Below are positions 58,938 to 64,000 of a stretch of DNA of 64,000 nucleotides, piece by piece; positions within the stretch are counted from its first letter, which is position 1; every line of letters starts with the position of its first letter. The stretch is taken from assembly GCF_907177275.1 (NCBI RefSeq), contig NZ_CAJSLV010000042.1:124001-188000 (forward strand), in the 5' to 3' direction. Origin of the DNA: Actinacidiphila cocklensis. GTDB lineage: Bacteria > Actinomycetota > Actinomycetes > Streptomycetales > Streptomycetaceae. The translations under genes were made by a program, and so were the position numbers. Below the pieces are notes generated by a model. That model worked only from the letters and a program-made list of their open reading frames with translations. It searched no databases and was not told where the DNA came from.

Positions 58938-58971
58938 GAGGCGGCGGCCCCAGGCTTGGGGCCGCCGCCTC
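58938..58971 (+). terminator. 14-bp perfect hairpin after GH31 gene
   Basis: Arms GAGGCGGCGGCCCC and GGGGCCGCCGCCTC with a 6-nt loop begin 12 bp after the stop. The stem is uninterrupted and lacks a T-run, as is usual in actinobacteria. Confidence 0.85.
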
Positions 58972-59049
58972 ACCATCCCGGCGGTGACGTGGTGGTGGGC
59001 GGAACGGGGGCTCGTGCATCGACAGGAGGCGGCGGGACTCCGCTCGGTC

Positions 59050-59713
59050 GACCCGGCCTGGTATCCCGGTGCCGACGTGGTCGACGTGGTCAGCGCCGAC
59101 TCCTACCCGACGGCCGGCGACCACGGCCCGGTCGCGGTGACCTACGACCGCGAGCTGACGCTGACCGGTGACACCAAGGTCGCGACTCTCTCGGAGGTCG
59201 GCACCATCCCCGACCCGGACCTGCTGCGCGCCTACCAGGCCGACTGGTCCTACTTCGTGGCCTGGGCCGGCTCCGAGCAGGACGGCACCAGCAACTCCCT
59301 GGACTTCCTCAAGCGGGTCTACAGCGACCCGTACGTCGTCACGCTCGACGAACTCGGCGACTTCAAGCACTCCGGCGATCCCGACACGACCGCCCCCACC
59401 GCACCGACCGGGCTGGCCGGCACGGCGACGGCCTCAAGCGCCCTGCTGTCCTGGACCGCGGCCACCGACGACACCGGCGTCACCGCCTACGACGTCTACC
59501 GCGACGGCGCCAAGGTCGGCAGCACCGCCGGCACGGCGTACACCGACACCGGCCTGACGGCCTCCACCGCCTACAGCTACAGCGTCAGGGCACGTGACGC
59601 GGCAGGCAACGAGTCCGCGGCCTCCGCACCGGCCGCCGTCACCACGACGGCCGGCACGCAGAACCCGGGCTGCACCGCGAACTACACCACGACCAGCGCC
59701 TGGGGCACCGGCG
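59050..59713 (+). pseudogene. GH26 mannanase remnant with FN3 domain, truncated at both ends
   Basis: The frame starts in the last third of a GH26 beta-mannanase (W-Y-P-G-A-D-V-V-D-V-V-S-A-D-S-Y, then G-D-T-K-V-A-T-L-S-E-V-G, and Y-S-D-P-Y-V-V-T-L-D-E-L). A complete fibronectin type III domain follows (D-T-T-A-P-T-A-P-T-G-L through S-A-P-A-A-V-T-T-T-A). Next come the first residues of a CBM2 cellulose-binding module (C-T-A-N-Y-T-T-T-S-A-W-G-T-G), which stop at about 59713, where the convergent membrane-protein gene ends. The signal peptide, catalytic acid/base region and most of the CBM are gone. Confidence 0.82.
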
Positions 59714-60562
59714 TCAGGCGGCGGCGAGGGCCGACCGTGTGCGGCGCCGGTCGTGTGCGGCCAGGCAGGCCACGAGGACGGCGATCAGCACCGCGAGTAC
59801 CAGGCTGACCGGTCCTGTGCCCCAGCCCAGGCCGCCGCGGCCGGTCGACACGCCCATCCAGTCCGCGAAGGAGGCGCCCAGCGGCCGGGTCAGCACGTAC
59901 GCCCACCAGAAGGCCGCCACCGCGTTGAGGCCGGCGAGCCGGGCCAGTGCCGGGACGGCGATCAGGGCGGCGAACAGGACCCCGGAGGAGAAGTAGCCGA
60001 GGTGGAGGGAGGTGGCGGTGAGGTCGCCGGCCGCCGTACCCAGGGCGAAGGTGGCCAGCACGGTCGCCCAGTAGAACGTCTCGCGGCGCCTGGTGCGGAT
60101 GCTGTGGATGGACAGGGTGCCCTCGCTCCGGTGCCAGGCGGTGAGAATGCCGGCCACGGCCAGGACGAACACCGCGGTGGACACGGCGTACGGGATGCCG
60201 ACCACGTGCACGATGTCGGCGGCCATCGTGCCGAAGATGCTGACCATGACGATCGCCGCCCAGTAGGTCCACGCCGAGTAGCGGGGCGCGCGGAACTGCA
60301 GCCACAGCGACCCGACGAAGCCGATGAGCCCGAGGGCGCCGCCCACCGCGGGACCGAGCGAGTTCGCCAGGAAGTCGGAGGTGGTCTCACCCATCCCGGT
60401 GGTCAGGATCTTGGCCACCCAGAACAGGACGGTGACCTCGGGAACCTTGCTCCAGGCCTGCGCCGCCGCGACACCGGCCGGCTGCGGGCGCGGACCCGGC
60501 CGTGGATCGGTACCAGGTCCGGCGCCGGTTGCCGTGCCGTAGCCGTACTCGCTCTGTTCCAT
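59714..60562 (-). CDS. COG4705-type membrane protein
   Basis: A 282-residue protein with about seven membrane helices, the first preceded by K-V-P-E-V-T-V-L-F-W-V-A-K-I-L-T-T-G-M-G-E-T, the hallmark of the COG4705 family of uncharacterised membrane-anchored proteins. The family internal duplication is visible in the repeated K-x-L-T-T-G-type and A-G-D-L-T-A-T-type segments. The N-terminal 35 residues are Pro/Gly-rich and cytoplasmic. Its stop abuts the GH26 remnant, so its 3' end may be the rearrangement boundary. Function unknown. Confidence 0.85.
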   Translation of the reverse strand: MEQSEYGYGTATGAGPGTDPRPGPRPQPAGVAAAQAWSKVPEVTVLFWVAKILTTGMGETTSDFLANSLGPAVGGALGLIGFVGSLWLQFRAPRYSAWTYWAAIVMVSIFGTMAADIVHVVGIPYAVSTAVFVLAVAGILTAWHRSEGTLSIHSIRTRRRETFYWATVLATFALGTAAGDLTATSLHLGYFSSGVLFAALIAVPALARLAGLNAVAAFWWAYVLTRPLGASFADWMGVSTGRGGLGWGTGPVSLVLAVLIAVLVACLAAHDRRRTRSALAAA

Positions 60563-60675
60563 GGGCCCGCCGTTCTCCCGGCGCTGTCACGCGCCGCATC
60601 CATGATTGTCTACAGGACTGTAGACGATGGGAGGACGGATGGCGCAACCGGCCACGCCCCGCGCCGCCGGGGTGG

Positions 60676-61989
60676 TCAGGACTCCAGCAGGCCGCGGCCG
60701 AGCCAGTCGTGGGCGTCCCGTACACCGGGGAGGGCGTAGAAGTAGCCGCCGCCGACCGGGGAGATGTAGTCGACCAGCGGTTCGTCGATCAGCCGGGTCT
60801 GGGTGGCCTCGAACTGCCGTACCACGTCCTGCTGGTAGCAGCAGAAGACCAGGCCCATATCGAGGTTGCCGACCGCGTCGATGCCGCGGTCGTAGTTGTA
60901 ACCGCGGCGCAGGATACGGGAGTCGTCGGTCCTGGCAGTGCGCGGGTTGGCCATCCGGATGTGCGCGTCCATGGGAATGGCGTAGCCCTGCGGGTCCTTG
61001 GCGTAGTCGGGCGCGTCGGTCTCGGTGGCGCCGTCCAGCGGGGCTCCGGTGTCCTTGCGGCGGCCGAACATCTTCTCCTGCTCGGTCAGCGAGACCCGGT
61101 CCCAGAACTCCACCAGCATGCGGATGACCCTGACCACCTGGTAGCTGCCGCCGCTCGCCCAGGCCGGCTCGCCCAGCGCGTCGGTGACCCACACCAGGCG
61201 GTCCATCTCGCGCCCCGAGCGCACGTCGGGGTTGACGATGCCGTCCTTGAAGCCGAGCAGGTTGCGCTGCGCGCCGGTGGGGCGCGCGGGGTTCTGGAAG
61301 CCGTCGACGCGCCACTTGATCTGCATGGCGCCGCGGGTGTGCCGTGCTATGTCGCGCAGGGCGTGCAGCACGGTGTCGGTGCTGCCCGCGCAGATCTGCA
61401 GGCTCAGGTCGCCGTGGCACATCTCCGGCTGGAGGTCGTCGTTGGGGAAGGTCCGCATCGGGGCGAGCCGGCGCGGCTTGGCGGCGGCCAGTCCGTAGCG
61501 GTCGTCGAAGAGGGAGGCGCCCACGCCGACGGTGACGGTGAGCGCGTCGGCGGGCACGACGGGGCCGAGCATTCCGTTGTCGGACGGCGGTGCGCCGACG
61601 CCGAGGTACGCCGGGGTGCCGCCGGCTGTCAGGAAGCGTGCCCGCTCGGTGATCGTCCGCATCAGGTCCCCGAGTTCGGCCCTGTTGTCCGCGATCACCC
61701 GGAGGGACACGAAGGTCGCCGCGGCGGGCTGCGGGGTGAGGATGCCGGCCTGGTGCTCGCCGTGGAAGGCCACCGCGGGCGCCTGGCCGCGCTGCGCGGC
61801 GTCGGAGGCCTCGGCGGAAGCCCCGCCGGCCGCGGTGGTCAGCGCGAAGCCGCCGCCGGCCAGCGCCGCGGCGCCGGCCCCCGCGCCGATCGCGTTCCTC
61901 ACGAACGAACGCCGGCCGGTTCCGAAGCCCATCGGGCAGGAGGCCTCCCCGGAGGGAAGACCCTCGGGGCGGTGGGTGTCGGCGGACAT
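60676..61989 (-). CDS. efeB: Dyp-type heme peroxidase EfeB, Tat-exported
   Basis: A 437-residue deferrochelatase/peroxidase. The N-terminal twin-arginine signal is G-R-R-S-F-V-R-N, followed by a hydrophobic A/G-rich core. Dyp features are the catalytic Asp/Gly motif G-F-K-D-G-I-V-N-P, the heme-ligand His in D-A-H-I-R and a C-terminal [11 protein letters not shown]. In the Efe system it works outside the membrane with EfeO and EfeU in ferrous iron uptake. It follows the EfeU-EfeO gene on the same strand, 120 bp downstream, across a repeat-containing gap. Confidence 0.95.
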   Translation of the reverse strand: MSADTHRPEGLPSGEASCPMGFGTGRRSFVRNAIGAGAGAAALAGGGFALTTAAGGASAEASDAAQRGQAPAVAFHGEHQAGILTPQPAAATFVSLRVIADNRAELGDLMRTITERARFLTAGGTPAYLGVGAPPSDNGMLGPVVPADALTVTVGVGASLFDDRYGLAAAKPRRLAPMRTFPNDDLQPEMCHGDLSLQICAGSTDTVLHALRDIARHTRGAMQIKWRVDGFQNPARPTGAQRNLLGFKDGIVNPDVRSGREMDRLVWVTDALGEPAWASGGSYQVVRVIRMLVEFWDRVSLTEQEKMFGRRKDTGAPLDGATETDAPDYAKDPQGYAIPMDAHIRMANPRTARTDDSRILRRGYNYDRGIDAVGNLDMGLVFCCYQQDVVRQFEATQTRLIDEPLVDYISPVGGGYFYALPGVRDAHDWLGRGLLES

Positions 61990-62013
61990 CGGCGTTTTCC
62001 CTTCGGAAGAGTC

Positions 62014-62070
62014 GGACTTCGGGAGTGTTCGGACTTCGGGGGGGTGGACTTCGGGAGTGTTCGGACTTCG
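62014..62070. repeat. 25-bp direct repeat between efeUO and efeB
   Basis: Two identical 25-bp copies (62014-62038 and 62046-62070) begin GGACTTCGGGAGTG and end TTCGGACTTCG. Each copy contains GGACTTCG at both ends, giving four copies of that octamer in 57 bp. It lies in the leader of efeB and could be a binding-site array or a duplication. Confidence 0.8.
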
Positions 62071-62109
62071 CGGGGAGGCAGGAGGACGGGGATCCGGAGG
62101 AGCCGGATG

Positions 62110-64000
62110 TCAGGCGGACTTCCTGATCTCCAGCAGGTCCGGGATCGGTGCGAGGTCCTCCAGGAGCTGGCCGATGGCGCCGTTGATCTTCGCCCGGGTG
62201 GTCGCGTCGAGCGACCCGAGCGGGGTCCACGCGGTCCCGTTGCGGGCGCCGTCGAGCAGGGCCTGCAAGCGGGCGATGCCGGCGTCGGCCACGGTCAGCT
62301 GCTGCGGGGCGCGCGCCGCGATCAGCGGGCGCAGCACGGTGATCAGCTCCCTGGTGCCGGCCAGGTTGGCGTCCGCGGTGGCCAGGTTGCTGCCGCTGCC
62401 CTCGTCGGTGTCGCCGGTCAGCTCGAACTGCAGGGTGTTCTCCAGGACCTCGTGGCTGCGCAGCGGCAGGTCCGAGGGGTCGAAGTCCTGGGTCGGGAAG
62501 GCCTTGCGCAGCCCGGTGACGTCGGTGGCGAGCCGGTCGGCGTACGGGCGCAGGGTCGCGGCGGACTGGCCGTGCCACAGGCCGTACTCGATCCGGTGGA
62601 AGCCGGTGAAGTCCTTGTCGTCGACCCCGCCGGGCAGGCCGTCGGCACGGCCGTCGATCCTGGCGTCGAAGTCGGCGAAGGTGCCGTAGGCGGCGCCGAG
62701 GGCGGCGTACTGGACGTGTGCGGCCAGCCAGGCCTGCCTGGCCTGGACGAGGTCCCCGGCGCGCAGGTCGGCGGCGAGCGCGGCGGCCCGGGTCTGCAGG
62801 GTCGCCAGGCCGGCGTCGACGTAGCCCTTGTAGGCGGCGAGCGGGCCGGCCAGGTCGGACTCGGACAGGGGCAGCACGGCGTGGACCGAGGTGCCGCCGC
62901 CGACGCGGACGACGGCGGAGGTGACGGCCTTGCCGCCGGTGGGGACGCAGCGCCAGGCGTACGCGCCACCGCCGACGGTCGCGCTGAGCGTGCGGGTGGT
63001 GCCGGGGGTGAGGCCCTCGATCTCGCCGTAGACGGCATTGCTCGCCGGGTCGATCAGATACACCTCGGAGGTCTGCGAGCCCGTGTTGTGCATCCTGAAG
63101 GTCTGCTGGCCGGGCTGCGGAGCGGTGAAGCCCTTGCCGCACTCCGTGGGCGAGACGGCGATGGTGGCGGTGACGGCCTCCTTGCCACCGGAGGCGGTGA
63201 TGACCACGCCGGCTATGACCGCGGGGACGGCGATCACGGCGGCCGGGACGGCCCAGCGGGGGACGAGGCGCCAGGCCGGGGTGGCCTGCGTGGGCGCGGC
63301 CGCCTCTTCGCCGCCGGCGGACTCGGCCTGCGCAGTCCGGGCGGCGACCGGCTCGGCCGTGCTCGCCGGCCGGGGCTTGGGGGGATGCAGGCCGCGGACG
63401 AAGAGGGTCATCACCACGGCCAGGTAGGAGACATAGGCGCCGGCCTGCAGCCAGGTCATCTGCGTGGTGAGGTTGAACACCCCCTGGACCAGCTGCGCGT
63501 ACCAGGCGTTGGCGTCGACCTGACCGGAGAGGTCGACCAGGTAGCTGCCGCCGCCCGGGAGCACCTTGCCCTCCTGCAGGTCGCGCAGGCCGTAGCCGAG
63601 GACACCGGCGGCGATGACGATCAGGCCGAAACCGGTCCAGGTGAAGAACCTGGTCAGGTTGATCTTCAGGACCCGCTTGTACAGCGCCCAGCAGGCCGCG
63701 GCGGCCAGCACCAGTCCGACGCCGCCGCCGATCAGCGGGCCGGCGCTGGAGCCGTGCGCGGTCTGCGCGTTGGTCCAGAGGAAGAGCGCGGTCTCCAGGC
63801 CCTCGCGGCCCACCGCGAGGAAGCTGGTGACGATCAGCCCTCCGGCGCCCATGGCGAGCGCGGCGTTGACCTTGTCCTTGATGTCGCCGGAGAGGTTGCG
63901 CGCGTTCTTCCGCATCCAGAAGACCATCGCGGTGACGAAGCCGATCGCGATGACGGAGAGGAAGCCGCCGAAGGCCTCCTGGGCGGTGGTGGGCATCTGC
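62110..64000 (-). CDS. EfeU-EfeO fusion protein, incomplete at the window edge
   Basis: The gene continues beyond the right edge; the visible 628 codons have no signal start of their own. The N-terminal part is an FTR1/EfeU iron permease, including the iron-binding R-E-G-L-E-T motif and several membrane helices. A linker rich in Ala/Pro/Glu leads to another helix (residues about 245-265) and then EfeO: a cupredoxin-like region followed by an M75-peptidase-like domain with the F-H-R-I-E-Y-G-L-W motif (HxxE). EfeU and EfeO are usually separate; here one polypeptide carries both. It should import ferrous or ferric iron with EfeB. Confidence 0.9.
   Translation of the reverse strand, partial: QMPTTAQEAFGGFLSVIAIGFVTAMVFWMRKNARNLSGDIKDKVNAALAMGAGGLIVTSFLAVGREGLETALFLWTNAQTAHGSSAGPLIGGGVGLVLAAAACWALYKRVLKINLTRFFTWTGFGLIVIAAGVLGYGLRDLQEGKVLPGGGSYLVDLSGQVDANAWYAQLVQGVFNLTTQMTWLQAGAYVSYLAVVMTLFVRGLHPPKPRPASTAEPVAARTAQAESAGGEEAAAPTQATPAWRLVPRWAVPAAVIAVPAVIAGVVITASGGKEAVTATIAVSPTECGKGFTAPQPGQQTFRMHNTGSQTSEVYLIDPASNAVYGEIEGLTPGTTRTLSATVGGGAYAWRCVPTGGKAVTSAVVRVGGGTSVHAVLPLSESDLAGPLAAYKGYVDAGLATLQTRAAALAADLRAGDLVQARQAWLAAHVQYAALGAAYGTFADFDARIDGRADGLPGGVDDKDFTGFHRIEYGLWHGQSAATLRPYADRLATDVTGLRKAFPTQDFDPSDLPLRSHEVLENTLQFELTGDTDEGSGSNLATADANLAGTRELITVLRPLIAARAPQQLTVADAGIARLQALLDGARNGTAWTPLGSLDATTRAKINGAIGQLLEDLAPIPDLLEIRKSA

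Noticed and set aside
58984..59808. A 274-residue frame taken as an intact secreted protein
   Set aside because: It has no signal peptide, starts mid-domain in GH26 and ends in the shadow of the convergent membrane-protein gene after a cut CBM2 domain.
62014..62070. The 25-bp direct repeats considered as attachment sites
   Set aside because: They lie 32 bp apart inside a conserved efe locus with no integrase, tRNA or foreign DNA between them.

Overview
The window is high-GC actinomycete chromosome, most likely from Streptomyces or a close relative. The signs are strong G/C bias at third codon positions, frequent GTG/TTG starts, a Pls/PosA-type NRPS, MmyB- and LAL-type regulators and many secreted glycan-active proteins. 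The mixture of biosynthetic genes, secreted hydrolases and several decayed genes suggests an accessory or chromosome-arm setting. No rRNA, tRNA or CRISPR array was found.

Layout. (1) 18-4565: a five-gene minus-strand oxidoreductase operon (two SDRs, cyclophilin-like protein, cupin, zinc alcohol dehydrogenase), divergent from an MmyB-type regulator across a perfect 25-bp palindrome. (2) 4.6-10.2 kb: a frameshifted serine resolvase with res-like palindromes, a transposase scrap and small stress or housekeeping genes (F420-reductase-like protein with HxlR regulator, NIPSNAP, DinB, DUF6228). (3) 10.3-12.4 kb: a copper amine oxidase apparently split into two secreted subunits. (4) 14.0-19.5 kb: a Pls/PosA NRPS of 1318 residues followed by an M1 metallopeptidase. 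This is the layout of epsilon-poly-L-lysine-type loci, and the selectivity pocket read by eye is lysine-like. (5) 21.7-38.2 kb: a second, unusual biosynthetic cluster. It holds an ABC exporter, a free-standing condensation-fold protein, a KAS III-like protein, an ATP-grasp ligase, a group IV PLP decarboxylase, a stand-alone carrier protein, a Cys-less ketosynthase-like protein, two acyl-CoA-dehydrogenase-like proteins, an AcpS-type phosphopantetheinyl transferase, a carbamoyltransferase and a LAL/LuxR regulator. ATGA/GTGA overlaps couple most of the core, and a long inverted repeat sits in the divergent promoter.

(6) 38.3-42.9 kb: GH13 protein with MarR regulator, then gene decay (AraC and Ohr remnants back to back, NUDIX remnant) and a cysteine hydrolase. 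(7) 42.9-50.2 kb: secreted enzymes (chitinase with lectin domain, SGNH hydrolase, beta-helix protein, fasciclin) around a LacI regulator. (8) 50.6-55.2 kb: flavin-binding protein, deleted MFS pseudogene, TetR/methyltransferase pair sharing a double operator, alpha/beta hydrolase and a probable TetR remnant. (9) 55.4-60.6 kb: large GH31/ricin-lectin protein, doubly truncated GH26 mannanase remnant, COG4705 membrane protein. (10) 60.7-64.0 kb: EfeB and an EfeU-EfeO fusion that runs off the right edge.

How the genes work together. In region 5 the ATP-grasp ligase, carrier protein and PLP decarboxylase form the toolkit known from butirosin side-chain biosynthesis (BtrJ/BtrI/BtrK). Here they sit with KAS III, dehydrogenase and carbamoyl transfer, suggesting an A-domain-free, carrier-bound route to a carbamoylated amino-acyl product that the ABC pair exports. 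Region 4 probably makes and trims a cationic homopolymer. The two regions may be one supercluster or two neighbours; the sequence alone does not decide.
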